From G963720515 sp963720515 (lineage in GTDB: Bacteria > Actinomycetota > Thermoleophilia > Gaiellales > Gaiellaceae), in the NCBI GenBank assembly GCA_963720515.1, contig OY970397.1, positions 1-64,000 on the forward strand: a stretch of 64,000 nt of DNA, written 5' to 3'. Shown one piece after another: positions 18,415 to 27,198 of the stretch. The stretch's first letter is position 1. Each line of letters begins with the position of its first letter. Both the position numbers and the translations under genes were made by a program. The notes beneath the pieces were generated by a model. It was not told the DNA's origin. It worked only from the letters and a program-made list of their open reading frames with translations, and ran no database searches.

Positions 18415-19056
18415 GTGACGAGTGAATCAGCGCCGCAGCGGATTACCTGCCTCGTCGCCGACGACCACCCGGCCATGGTCGAGGCGATCTGCGACACCCT
18501 CGAGGGCGAGGGCATCCAGATCGTCGGCCGCGCCGTGGACGGCGAGGAGGCGCTTGCGAAGGTCGAGGCGCGCCGCCCGGCCGTCGCCGTGATCGACCTG
18601 CGCATGCCGCGCGTCAGCGGGATCGAGACGACCCGCCGCATCGGGCGCGCCTCGCCCGAGACGGGCGTTGTCCTCTACACGGCGTACGGGGATCGCGCCC
18701 AGCTCACGGAGGCGATCGACGCCGGTGCCCGCGGCTTCGTGCTGAAGGAGGCGCCGCTCGCCGATCTCGTCCGCGCCGTGCGGCTAGTCGCGGAAGGCGG
18801 TACGTACGTCGACCCCGTCCTCGCGGGCGCGCTCGCGACCGCCTCGATAGGCGCCGAGCTCCCGACCCTCACGCAGCGCGAGCGCGACGTCCTCCGCCTC
18901 CTCGCCGACGGCCACTCGAACGACGAGATCGGCAAGGAGCTCTTCATCTCGCCCGAGACCGTGCGCACCCACGTCCGCAAGGCGATGGCGAAGCTCGAGG
19001 CAGACACGCGCACCCAGGCCGTCGCGACTGCGCTCCGCCAGTCTCTCATCGCCTGA
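18415..19056 (+). CDS. LuxR/NarL-family response regulator, paralogue of 14433-15050
   Basis: 213 residues from a GTG at 18415, which has AGGG about 6 nt upstream; an ATG at 18403 is the alternative. Receiver with LVADDHPAM, VIDLRMPRVSG (phospho-Asp) and VLKEAP. LuxR HTH with LTQRERDVLRLLADGH, FISPETVRTHVRKA and the ending TRTQAVATALRQSLIA. It faces away from the signalling operon across an 81 nt gap and may control it. tRNA-Pro follows 24 nt later. Confidence 0.92.
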   Translation: MTSESAPQRITCLVADDHPAMVEAICDTLEGEGIQIVGRAVDGEEALAKVEARRPAVAVIDLRMPRVSGIETTRRIGRASPETGVVLYTAYGDRAQLTEAIDAGARGFVLKEAPLADLVRAVRLVAEGGTYVDPVLAGALATASIGAELPTLTQRERDVLRLLADGHSNDEIGKELFISPETVRTHVRKAMAKLEADTRTQAVATALRQSLIA

Positions 19057-19080
19057 GCGCCGTCTACGATGAGCGGGCTA

Positions 19081-19154
19081 CGGGACGTAGCTCAGCCTGG
19101 TAGAGCGCCGCGTTTGGGACGCGGAGGCCGCGAGTTCAAGTCTCGCCGTCCCGA
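19081..19154 (+). tRNA. tRNA-Pro (anticodon TGG)
   Basis: 74 nt. The acceptor arms CGGGACG and CGTCCCG pair fully and the discriminator base is A. The D-arm is GCTC..GAGC, the anticodon stem CGCG/CGCG holds loop TTTGGGA, and the T-loop is TTCAAGT. CCA is not encoded. Confidence 0.96.
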
Positions 19155-19218
19155 TCCACGTTCGTCTCGGGCCCCCCGATCCTCACTTTGCAACAGAAAG
19201 TCGGTGAGGCCAGACGGT

Positions 19219-20733
19219 TCAGCCGAGCTCGGACGGAACGGGCTGCTTCATGGAGGGCGTGTCGGGAGCGTCGCGGTACGGATGCTCGTCCGGCGTGTCT
19301 TCCTCGTGGTAGACGCTCTCCGCGTTCACGGCCCAGATGTCGTGCTCCGTCCCGAGGACCGCGTTCTCGACCGCGCGGATCGCGGTCAGCATCGAGTGGT
19401 CGGAGTTGTTGTAGCGGTGGAGGCCGTTGCGGCCGACCTGCTGGAGGTTCCCGATCGTCGCGAGCCACTCGCGGATGACCGCGACGCGCTCGGCGTAGTC
19501 CGCGTCGTACATCGGATACGCCTTCGGGACGCGCACCGCGTACCCGCGCTCGACCTTGGAGCGGGGCGCGAGGCCGAGCTTCTCGAGCTCGGTCGTCGCC
19601 AGCTCGACGAGATCGTCGTCGTCCATCGTCCAGAGGTCGTCGCCGGCGAAGCAGAAGTACTCGAGGCCGACGCAGGCCTTCGACGGGTCGGGCACCATCC
19701 ACGGGCTCCAGGACCGGTAGTTCTGGATGCGGCCGACGCGGACGCCGGGGTCGTGGATGTAGATCCAGTTGTCCGGGAAGAGATCCTCGCCGTCGAGGAC
19801 GAGCGCGACGGTCAGGAAGTCGCGGTAGCGCAGGCCCTCCGCGGCCTCCTGCACCTCGTCCGGCGCCGCGGGGCGCGCGATCGACACGGTCGTTCGCAAG
19901 GGCAGCGAGGAGATGACGTGGCCGGGCTCGTAGCGGATCCCGCCCGCGAGCACCTCGGCCACGAGGCCGTCGTCGAGGACGAGCTCCTCGACCGGGGTCT
20001 CGAGGAGCACCTCGCCGCCGAGCGCGCGGATCTCGTCGGTCATTGTCTCCCACATCTGGCCCGGGCCGTAGCGCGGGTAGTGGAACTCCTGGATGAGGCT
20101 CTTCACCTTGTTGCCCTCGTTGCCGAAGAACGCCGCCTTCGCCGCGCTCGTGAACGAGAGCCCCTTGATCCGCTGCGCCGCCCACTCGGCGCGCAGCTCG
20201 GAGGTCGAGACGCCCCAGACCTTCTCCGTGTAGGAGCGGAAGAAGAGGTCGAAGAGCCGCTTGCCGAAACGGTTCGTGACCCATTCCTCGTAGCTCTCCT
20301 CGTTGCCCTTCTTCCGCGTCGTAGCGGCGAGGTAGGAAGCGAAGACGCGCGTGAGCTCGACCGGGCCGAGCTTCTTCACGACGTCCGGGCCGCGCAGCGG
20401 GTAGTCGAGGAACTTGTGGTTCCAGAAGATCCGCGACATGCGCGGGCGGAGGAGGAACTCGTCGCCCATGACCTCGTGCCAGAGGCGCTCCACCTCCTTC
20501 GCCTTCGTGAAAAAGCGGTGCCCGCCAAGGTCGAAGCGGTAGCCGTCGCGGACGACCGTCTTCGCGAGGCCGCCGACCTGGTCCTCCGCCTCGAGGACGG
20601 TGACCGGCAGCTCGCGCTTAGCGAGCAGGTAGCCCGCGGTCAGCCCGGCGGGGCCGCCGCCGAGGACGACCGTGCGGCGGCCGTCTTCGTGAGGCAGGGT
20701 CGTCGGCGGTGTCTGTGGAAGGGACGAGGTCAT
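19219..20733 (-). CDS. FAD-dependent oxidoreductase, UDP-galactopyranose mutase/amine-oxidase-like
   Basis: 504 residues. The Rossmann dinucleotide motif VVLGGGPAGLTAGYLLAKR is at about 22-40, followed by the second FAD-contact stretch GGLAKTVVRDGYRFDLGGH. This GGhxhhh arrangement is seen in UDP-galactopyranose mutase, protoporphyrinogen oxidase and amine oxidases. The C-terminal segment GRNGLHRYNNSDHSMLTA resembles the UGM-type FAD lid. It is the last gene of a minus-strand run with a GT-C glycosyltransferase and a flippase-like protein, so a role in sugar or polyprenyl-linked glycan metabolism is a reasonable inference. A carotenoid-type desaturase is the alternative. Confidence 0.8.
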   Translation of the reverse strand: MTSSLPQTPPTTLPHEDGRRTVVLGGGPAGLTAGYLLAKRELPVTVLEAEDQVGGLAKTVVRDGYRFDLGGHRFFTKAKEVERLWHEVMGDEFLLRPRMSRIFWNHKFLDYPLRGPDVVKKLGPVELTRVFASYLAATTRKKGNEESYEEWVTNRFGKRLFDLFFRSYTEKVWGVSTSELRAEWAAQRIKGLSFTSAAKAAFFGNEGNKVKSLIQEFHYPRYGPGQMWETMTDEIRALGGEVLLETPVEELVLDDGLVAEVLAGGIRYEPGHVISSLPLRTTVSIARPAAPDEVQEAAEGLRYRDFLTVALVLDGEDLFPDNWIYIHDPGVRVGRIQNYRSWSPWMVPDPSKACVGLEYFCFAGDDLWTMDDDDLVELATTELEKLGLAPRSKVERGYAVRVPKAYPMYDADYAERVAVIREWLATIGNLQQVGRNGLHRYNNSDHSMLTAIRAVENAVLGTEHDIWAVNAESVYHEEDTPDEHPYRDAPDTPSMKQPVPSELG

Positions 20734-20765
20734 TGGCGGCGGTCGAGGGCGGTTCTAGGGTTCAC

Positions 20766-22322
20766 TTACCCGGCGACCGTCTTTTCATAGATCTCGACTA
20801 CGAGGGCTCGGCGGACGCCGTCAGTGTACGGACTGTAAACCGCCGTCTGCTCGAACCGCCGATCGAACTGCAGGGCCAGCTTCCAGTCGTGGCTCTTCGT
20901 TCGGACCATGCTCGTCCACGGTGCGCTCCAGGGCGCTTCGCTGCGGAACCGCGGCCGGATGAGGAAGACGCGCGCCCCCTTCGGCATGTCGTCGAGGAGC
21001 GGCCGGAGGGTCGTCGCCGGGGTGACGGCCTCGAGCTTCGGGAGCACGTCGCGCCAGTCCATGACGCGCGTTTCCGGGGTGAGCCCGAGCGGCGTCGCGT
21101 AGGTCTTGTCGCGCCCCAGGTAGTACGCGAGGACGGGCACCTGCTCGGGCTGCGTCGAGACCACCAGGTCGTCCTTGCCGACGATCGGGCCGTAGAGCCC
21201 TCCGATCACGTCGGCGTTCTCCTTGCGCGTCACCGAGGTGAACGGGAGCCAGAGGAGGACGATGAGGGCGAGCGCGACGAGCCCGACGCGCCGCGCGCGC
21301 GTGACGGCGGCGGCGACGAAGAGGATTGTCGGGCCCACGAGGATGCCGAGGTAGCGCGGGGCCCACGCGGGCGAGAAGCGCGAGGCGATCCACGCAAAGA
21401 GGAGCGTCGCCACGCCGAGCACGAGCGTGGCGAGGATCGCCGTCCGGTTCACGCTCGGACGGCCGAGGAGCGTCCGCAGGCCAACCGCGCCGGCGAGGAC
21501 GATCGCGACGACCGCGCCCTGGCCGGCGAGCACGACGCCGAAGCCGCCGGTGAGCGCGAGGATCGTCGGCGCGTTCGACCAAGGCGCCCCGGTGTGCTGC
21601 GCCTGCTGGACGAGCGTCGGCACCCACGGCGCGTAGAGAAGCGCCGTCACGCCGTAGGCGATCCCGGCCTCGAGGAGGAGGCTCTTCCGCCGGTCGGGCT
21701 GGTCCCGCAGGATCAGGGCGAGCGCGGCGAGCGTCCCGAGCGTGAAGAAGAGCCCCCAGTTGTGCGTGTAGAGGAGCAGCGCCAGCGAGAGCGAGAACGC
21801 GGGGATGTACGCGCGGCGGCGATAGGCGAACGCGTGGAGGAAGGTCGCAGTCGCGACGAGGGAGAGCAGGATGACGAGCGAGTACATCCGCGTCTCCTGC
21901 GCGTAGACGGTGAGGAACGGATTCAGCGCGGCGAGTAGCGCGGCCGCGTACCCCGCGCGCCGGTTGAAGAGGCTCCAGCCGGCCCAGAGCGCGGCCGGGA
22001 TCGTGAGGATCGCGAAGAGGACGGAGAGCGCGTGCGTCGCCGCCTCGCTCGTCCCGAACCACTGCATCCAGACATGCAGGAGCATGTAGTAGAGCGGCGG
22101 CGAGCCGTCCTGCCGGAGCACGTGCGGGATCTCCGTCAGCGGGAACGAGGCGATGCCGACGGAGAGGCCCTCGTCGATCCAGAACCCGGCGTGGATCGCC
22201 CGCGTCCGCAGGAAGAGCGAGAGCGCCATGAGGCCGGCAAGGACCACGGCGCCCGCGACCAGGTCGGCGGCGCGGCTGCCCAGACGGGTCGGCGTGGGCT
22301 GGTCTAGGACGTCCGTGACCAC
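20766..22322 (-). CDS. GT-C membrane glycosyltransferase (GT39/ArnT-like)
   Basis: 518 residues with about ten to eleven TM helices. The first luminal loop contains the catalytic-type motif FWIDEGLS (Asp-Glu after TM1), and DGSPPLYYMLLHVW follows near residue 80. Both are characteristic of the PMT/ArnT family, which moves a sugar from a polyprenyl-phosphate donor on the outer face of the membrane. The soluble C-terminal part (about 390-518) is probably extracytoplasmic. It sits between the flippase-like and mutase-like genes in one orientation with gaps of 25-32 nt. Confidence 0.85.
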   Translation of the reverse strand: MVTDVLDQPTPTRLGSRAADLVAGAVVLAGLMALSLFLRTRAIHAGFWIDEGLSVGIASFPLTEIPHVLRQDGSPPLYYMLLHVWMQWFGTSEAATHALSVLFAILTIPAALWAGWSLFNRRAGYAAALLAALNPFLTVYAQETRMYSLVILLSLVATATFLHAFAYRRRAYIPAFSLSLALLLYTHNWGLFFTLGTLAALALILRDQPDRRKSLLLEAGIAYGVTALLYAPWVPTLVQQAQHTGAPWSNAPTILALTGGFGVVLAGQGAVVAIVLAGAVGLRTLLGRPSVNRTAILATLVLGVATLLFAWIASRFSPAWAPRYLGILVGPTILFVAAAVTRARRVGLVALALIVLLWLPFTSVTRKENADVIGGLYGPIVGKDDLVVSTQPEQVPVLAYYLGRDKTYATPLGLTPETRVMDWRDVLPKLEAVTPATTLRPLLDDMPKGARVFLIRPRFRSEAPWSAPWTSMVRTKSHDWKLALQFDRRFEQTAVYSPYTDGVRRALVVEIYEKTVAG

Positions 22323-22347
22323 CGGGGAAAGCGTAGTTCCCGCGCCG

Positions 22348-23310
22348 CTATGCAGGGGTTTCGAGGCGCGCGGTGCGGAAGCGCGACCAGCCCCCGTAGC
22401 GCGTCACGAGGAATACGAGGCCGACGAGCGTGACCGGCACGAAGAGGAGGAAGCGGAGCATCACTAGGTAGGCGACGGCCGCCGAGCCGGCGGTGCCGTC
22501 GAGCGAGTGCACGGCGAAGAGGACGCCGGCGTCGTAGGTCCCGATGTAGCCGGGCGCGGCGGGGATGAGGACGAAGAGGTTCGAGATCGTCATCACATAG
22601 AGCGCCCCGGCGAAGCCGAAGTCGAGGTTCACCGCGCGGGCCACGGCGAGGTAGACGGAAGCCTCGAGGAGCCAGACGACGAGCGAGAGGACGAGAAGGC
22701 CGGCGCCGTGCCCGCTCGCCAGGTTGCGCGACGGCGCCGCGAGCGGGCGGAGGAGCTCGCGCGCGCGGCCGAGCGCGCCCGTCCGCCGCGCCCAGAGGAG
22801 CGTCGCGGCGCCGATGACGCAGACCGCGACCGCGCCCACGGCGACGAGGGCGAGGACGTCGGTCTCCGGCAGCGCGGCGTCGCGGACCACGACGAGCGCG
22901 ACCGCGGCGAAGACGAGCGCGAGCGCGATCGCGTCGAGGAGTCGCTCGGCCACGACCGTCCCGAGAACCTCGCGCCGGCGCGCCCCAGCGATCGGCGCGA
23001 GGAGGAACGCGCGCATGAGGTCGCCGCTCCGCGCCGGCAGCACGTTGTTCCCCATGTAGCCGACCGCCGTGAGGCGATACGTGTCGCCGCGCTCGGCGTG
23101 GATCTCCGCGCGCGCGACGATCCGGTGCCAGCGCTCGGCGCGGGCGAGCATGGCGAGCGTGTAGAGCCCGAGCGCGCCGACGACCGCGAGCACGTCGTTC
23201 CGCGTCCGCGGGAGCTCGGGCGGATCCTGCCGCGTCGCCCACCAGATGACCGCGCCGAGGGCCACGAGCGAGACCGCGATGTGCGCCCCCGCGAGGATGC
23301 GCGTCTTCAT
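22348..23310 (-). CDS. Lysylphosphatidylglycerol-synthase-type TM protein (UPF0104/AglD-like)
   Basis: 320 residues, seven to eight TM helices. The family-typical YMGNNVLPARSGDLMRAF (about 89-106) and SNLFVLIPAAPGYIGTYDAG (about 246-265) are present. The family includes the membrane part of MprF and archaeal AglD, implicated in lipid flipping or lipid-linked sugar transfer. The ATG overlaps the stop of the sulfatase-like gene (ATGA), which suggests the two products act together in the envelope. Confidence 0.87.
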   Translation of the reverse strand: MKTRILAGAHIAVSLVALGAVIWWATRQDPPELPRTRNDVLAVVGALGLYTLAMLARAERWHRIVARAEIHAERGDTYRLTAVGYMGNNVLPARSGDLMRAFLLAPIAGARRREVLGTVVAERLLDAIALALVFAAVALVVVRDAALPETDVLALVAVGAVAVCVIGAATLLWARRTGALGRARELLRPLAAPSRNLASGHGAGLLVLSLVVWLLEASVYLAVARAVNLDFGFAGALYVMTISNLFVLIPAAPGYIGTYDAGVLFAVHSLDGTAGSAAVAYLVMLRFLLFVPVTLVGLVFLVTRYGGWSRFRTARLETPA

Positions 23311-25829
23311 CGGCGCCAGGGGAAGTCGCGCGGGTACGCGAGCTCGGAGGCGGCGTCGCCGCGCATCGCGAAGAAGCGGAGCGTCGTCGTCCCGGCGTCC
23401 TTCCCGACCTTGGACTGGGGGAGGTCGAACACGAACCCCGAGCGGCCGAGGCCGGGCCAGCGCTTGCCGAGGTCGGCGCGCCCCACGCCGGGGCTGCCCG
23501 AGTACAGGAGCTTGCCGTCGGCGAAGACGAGGACGCGGTCGGCGACCGCGCGCCGCGACGTGTCGCCCGCCCAGCCGCCGAAGCGCACCGAGTCGGGCTC
23601 GAAGAACCAGTCCTCGACGACCCCGTCCACCGCGCCGGCCGTGATCGGGATGCGGCGGCCGCCGGCCAGCTCGAACGACTCGCCGCCGTTCTCCTCGACG
23701 AGCGTGACCCCGGAGGCGTCGCTGCCGCCGAGCGGCGCGAGCGCGACGCGCTTGCCCGCTCGGTCGATCCTGAAGATCTGCACGTCGTTCGCCCCGGCGC
23801 GGAAGGCGGCCTCCGGCAGGAAGGCGGAGAAGGCGATCGCGCCGCCGGAGCGGAAGCTCTGCGTCGTCCCGGCGATGCGGCCGTTCACAGCGACCGCGAG
23901 ATGCACGCCGGGCACGGCGCCCTCGCCCGTGAGATGGCCCGAGACATGCGTCGGCGCGAGTGCGGAGTGCAGGTCGATGTCGGCGAGGAGCGTCGAGCCG
24001 TCCACATCCGCCTGAAGCCCGGCCGCCGCGGCGACCGCGAAGGCGGACGGCGCCTTGCCGACCAGGTCCTTGTCCGGCCCGAACGCGTAGAGGCCCTCGT
24101 TCGAGTCCGAGCCGAAGATCGCGAGCTTCCGCGCGAGCGTCTCGTCGCGCAGCCGCGCCACCTCCGCCGCAGGCGCGGACACCGGGTCGCCGGCGCGCTG
24201 GTGCACCTCCACCTCGTCGCGGTCCTCGCCCGGGTCGAAGAGCGACTGCCCGTCGGCCTTGTACGGGAGCGGCGTGCCGAGGACGTCGGCGATCGTCGGG
24301 ACGATGTCGGTCGTCCGGACGTGCCGGTCGACGACCGTGCCCTGCTGCTGGTTCGGCTTCTTCACGAAGAGCGGCACGGGCGCGATGTCGCCGATGTTCG
24401 TCTCCGTGATCCCGCGCCGGCGGTCGCCGGGGATGAAGCTCACGCCGTGGTCGGCCGTGACGATGATCAGCGACTTCTCGTAGAGCCCGGTCTTCTTCAG
24501 CTTCGCGACGATGTCGCCGAGGATCGTGTCCACGAGCCCGGTCTGGAGCAGGTGCCGCTGCCAGCCCTGGGCGACGAGCCACTCGTCCTTGCTCCAGCGG
24601 TCGTCGGCGAGCCCGTCGATCCCGAGCGCGTCGCCGTACTGCTTGCCGTTCGGCAGGAAACGCCACGGCGAGTGCGGGAGCATCGCGTGGAGGAAATGCA
24701 AGGTCGGCTTGTCCGAGGGCTCGATCCCCGCGACGAAGCGCTCGGCCTGGAAGCGCTGGTCCTGCCAGAGCTGCCGCCCGACGGCCTGGTCGATGTCCGC
24801 GTCGTTTCGCACGGCGAGCGGCTCGCCGCCGCCGCCCTCCTCGTGCTGCTTGCCGAAGTCCTGCCAGGTCTCGGTCACCGAGGGGATCCGGCGCTCGACC
24901 GACGTCGGCAGGACGACGTGTCCGTAGACGACCGTGAGGTCATCGGCGAGCGCGCGCATGCGCTCGGGAAACGAGGCGCGCGCCCGCGGGCAGTAGTTGC
25001 TGGGGCAGAGCTGTGTCACGGGCTCCCACACGTGCATCGCGTACGAGCCGCCGAGATAGGTGAAGACGTTGTCCGGGTGGTCGCGGAGGAGCGGAAGACG
25101 CCCGGACTGCGGGTTCTTCCCGGTCATGATCGCGGGCACCGCCTCGGTCGTGTGCTCGTGGACCGTGGCCGCGTTCCGGAACCAGGTCGCGTCGGCTGAG
25201 AGCGCCGCGAAGTTCGGGTAGCGCACCGGGTCGATCCGCCTATGCGCGTCCATGAGCGACGAGATCGGGAGCTCGTCGAAGACGATGAGGACGACGGGCG
25301 TCGTCGAGGTGACCGGCGTCGCCTGCGCCTGCGCGTCGCTCTCGAGCGAGAGCTTGTCGATCGGCGAGTTCGCGAGGAAGAGGAGCAGGAAGACGACGGG
25401 CGCGGGTGCGAGGACGGTGAGGAACGTGCGGAGTGCGCTCGTGCGCGCGTAGACGAGGACGCCGAGCACGGCGATCCCGACAGCGACGACGAACGTCACG
25501 CTCGACGAGAAGTCGCCGAGCTTCTTCAGGCCCTGGAGGACGACGAGCGCCACGAGGCCGCCGAGGAAGACGAGATGGAGGACGCTCGCCGCGCGCTCCG
25601 AGAAGGCGCCTGCGAGGGCCTCGAAGGCGAGCAGGATCGCCGGCGGCAGGAGGACGAGGCCGAGGCCGAGCGCGACGATGTCCCAGCCGGTCGACCCGCG
25701 CACGACGAAGAACTCGGGCGTGTCCGAGAGCAGGTCGAAGAGCGGCTGCGCGATCGCGAACGCCGAAAGGACGAACAGGTGGAGCCCGCGAACCGCGAGC
25801 CCGCGGGGACGATGAAGACGGGCGCGCAC
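23307..25829 (-). CDS. Sulfatase-like (alkaline phosphatase superfamily) membrane hydrolase/transferase
   Basis: About 840 residues from a GTG at 25829; AAAGGA lies rather far upstream, so the start is not certain. Four to five TM helices (about 15-185) precede an extracytoplasmic sulfatase-fold domain at about 210-520. Its metal and active-site segments are VVLIVFDELPISSLMD, HTTEAVPAIMTG and VTADHGVSFIPG. There is no C/S-x-P-x-R sulfatase signature; the nucleophile position carries Thr (TTEAVP), as in LtaS and phosphoethanolamine transferases. A phosphotransferase role is therefore more likely than sulfate release. The C-terminal 300 residues are a separate region without a recognised fold. 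Confidence 0.82.
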   Translation of the reverse strand: MRARLHRPRGLAVRGLHLFVLSAFAIAQPLFDLLSDTPEFFVVRGSTGWDIVALGLGLVLLPPAILLAFEALAGAFSERAASVLHLVFLGGLVALVVLQGLKKLGDFSSSVTFVVAVGIAVLGVLVYARTSALRTFLTVLAPAPVVFLLLFLANSPIDKLSLESDAQAQATPVTSTTPVVLIVFDELPISSLMDAHRRIDPVRYPNFAALSADATWFRNAATVHEHTTEAVPAIMTGKNPQSGRLPLLRDHPDNVFTYLGGSYAMHVWEPVTQLCPSNYCPRARASFPERMRALADDLTVVYGHVVLPTSVERRIPSVTETWQDFGKQHEEGGGGEPLAVRNDADIDQAVGRQLWQDQRFQAERFVAGIEPSDKPTLHFLHAMLPHSPWRFLPNGKQYGDALGIDGLADDRWSKDEWLVAQGWQRHLLQTGLVDTILGDIVAKLKKTGLYEKSLIIVTADHGVSFIPGDRRRGITETNIGDIAPVPLFVKKPNQQQGTVVDRHVRTTDIVPTIADVLGTPLPYKADGQSLFDPGEDRDEVEVHQRAGDPVSAPAAEVARLRDETLARKLAIFGSDSNEGLYAFGPDKDLVGKAPSAFAVAAAAGLQADVDGSTLLADIDLHSALAPTHVSGHLTGEGAVPGVHLAVAVNGRIAGTTQSFRSGGAIAFSAFLPEAAFRAGANDVQIFRIDRAGKRVALAPLGGSDASGVTLVEENGGESFELAGGRRIPITAGAVDGVVEDWFFEPDSVRFGGWAGDTSRRAVADRVLVFADGKLLYSGSPGVGRADLGKRWPGLGRSGFVFDLPQSKVGKDAGTTTLRFFAMRGDAASELAYPRDFPWRR

Positions 25830-25888
25830 GAGTCGAGGAGTCCTTTGTATCCGCTCGGAGCCCGTCGCAGCGGGGGAGGTGACCCCGT

Positions 25889-26623
25889 TCAGGCCTCTTC
25901 GCGGAGGAACCGGAGGAAGTAGAACGCGAACCCGGCGAAGAAGACGATCGCCTCGGAGCCGGTCATGATGGCGCCCGCGAGCTGCTGGTCGGACGTCGGC
26001 GTGAGCCCCCAGAGGCGCGGCGCCTGCACGTAGAAGTCGTAGACCGCGCTCGGCAGGAGCGTGAGCATGAGCGACACCGGACTCGCGAGCATGAACGCGG
26101 CGAAGAGGTAGATCGCCTTCTGCGCGGAGTGGATCCGGTGCGGCGCGTCCTGGAGGACGGGCCACCAGAGAAGCACGCCGGTCGCGAGGTAGCTCAGGTG
26201 CTCGGCGAAGAGGAGCGCGTGGTGCTCGAGCGCGGAGTCGTAGACAGCCGGGATGTGCCAGACCGCGTAGGAGGTCACCCAGAGCGGCAGTGCGACGAAC
26301 GGGTGGGTGAGGGCGCGGACGGCCGAGCGGCGGCCGAGGTCGGCGGCGAGTGCGGGGGAAAGGCCGGCGACGAGAAGCGCGGGGGCCCACTCGGCGAGGA
26401 TCACGTTCTGGACGAGGTGCGCGGAGAGCAGGTAGTGGAGCGAGATCGTCGCGAGCGGCGTGACGAGCGCGGCGGCGACGAGCAGCACCCCGGCCGCGTA
26501 GACGGTCGCCCGCGCGCGAGAGACGGGGTAGCGGCGCAGGGTGAGGGCGTAGGCGAGCGCGAGGACGGCGACGAGCGCGATCTCGGCGGGAGCCCAGTGC
26601 CAGCTCCAGGGCGAGGGCTCCAT
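25889..26623 (-). CDS. CtaG-type cytochrome c oxidase assembly membrane protein (caa3_CtaG)
   Basis: 244 residues, seven TM helices. The family signature is visible as SAHLVQNVILAEWAPALL (about 67-84), LWVTSYAVWHIPAVYDSAL and HLSYLATGVLLWWPVL (about 142-157). Members of this family help assemble the copper centre of heme-copper oxidases in Gram-positive bacteria. No oxidase genes are in the window. It is first in the minus-strand run with the sulfatase-like gene 59 nt downstream. Downstream copper-related genes (28.3-31 kb) are on the other strand. Confidence 0.87.
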   Translation of the reverse strand: MEPSPWSWHWAPAEIALVAVLALAYALTLRRYPVSRARATVYAAGVLLVAAALVTPLATISLHYLLSAHLVQNVILAEWAPALLVAGLSPALAADLGRRSAVRALTHPFVALPLWVTSYAVWHIPAVYDSALEHHALLFAEHLSYLATGVLLWWPVLQDAPHRIHSAQKAIYLFAAFMLASPVSLMLTLLPSAVYDFYVQAPRLWGLTPTSDQQLAGAIMTGSEAIVFFAGFAFYFLRFLREEA

Positions 26624-26843
26624 CGCCGCGAACCGTAGCGCCCGGCTCCACGGCGCACCGGCGGGAGCCGCGGCGATCCGGCACGAACCCGGCGCACTTC
26701 CGTGACGGACACGCGGCCGCGCACCCGGTAGCGTGACTCGCAGGGGGCCCGCGCGCCCCTTGGGGGCACGTGGGGCTGGGGCCGGGGCGCCGTTCGGAGC
26801 GGGGTCACGCGCGCGCAGCCGGCGCTACGATCGATGCGAACAC
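26624..26843. other. Intergenic region before tRNA-Gly
   Basis: 220 nt between the ctaG-like start and tRNA-Gly. It is G-run rich (26740-26800) and holds no ORF with convincing codon bias. It presumably contains the promoters of both neighbours, but I cannot place them. Confidence 0.5.
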
Positions 26844-26916
26844 GCGGGCGTAGCTCAGTTGGTAGAGCGTCAGCCTTCCAAGCTGAATGTCGCCGGTTCG
26901 AGCCCGGTCGCCCGCT
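26844..26916 (+). tRNA. tRNA-Gly (anticodon TCC)
   Basis: 73 nt. Acceptor arms GCGGGCG and CGCCCGC, discriminator T, D-arm GCTC..GAGC, anticodon stem TCAGC/GCTGA with loop CTTCCAA, and T-arm loop TTCGAGC. Its last 30 nt plus 3 nt downstream are repeated exactly at 28223-28255. Confidence 0.95.
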
Positions 26917-26919
26917 TTC
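26887..26919 (+). repeat. Direct repeat copy 1 (3' end of tRNA-Gly), att-like
   Basis: 33 nt from the variable loop and T-arm through the acceptor 3' strand and 3 nt beyond. It is identical to 28223-28255, 1336 nt away. A tRNA 3' end duplicated at the far side of a small cassette is the usual footprint of site-specific integration into a tRNA gene. Confidence 0.8.
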
Positions 26920-27045
26920 AGGAACCATGCGGCTTCCCGCCGAGACGCTCCGGACGGGCGAGGCGGTGAGTCAGGTTCGAGCGCGTCTACGCGGTTCTGC
27001 GGTCCTGACCCGCAAGCACGACGCGATGCCCGCTTACCCTCGTTC

Positions 27046-27156
27046 GTGGCGCGTACTACGGCCCAGGTGACCGTCTGCACGCCCCAGCCGGTCGAGGTCG
27101 TGAAGGCCGACGGCACCGTGATCTGTGTCCAGGGCGGTCACCGCTACGTGCCCTGA
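27046..27156 (+). CDS. Possible 36-residue protein
   Basis: A GTG-initiated short ORF whose second half (PVEVVKADGTVICVQGGHRYV) reads like a small beta-hairpin with GC-ending codons. It lies inside the tRNA-Gly-bracketed cassette. No clear ribosome site and no recognised family. A low-confidence call. Confidence 0.3.
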   Translation: MARTTAQVTVCTPQPVEVVKADGTVICVQGGHRYVP

Positions 27157-27198
27157 GGCGAGGGCAGCGGTCGTTTCGGAACGAGGTACGCTGCGCGC

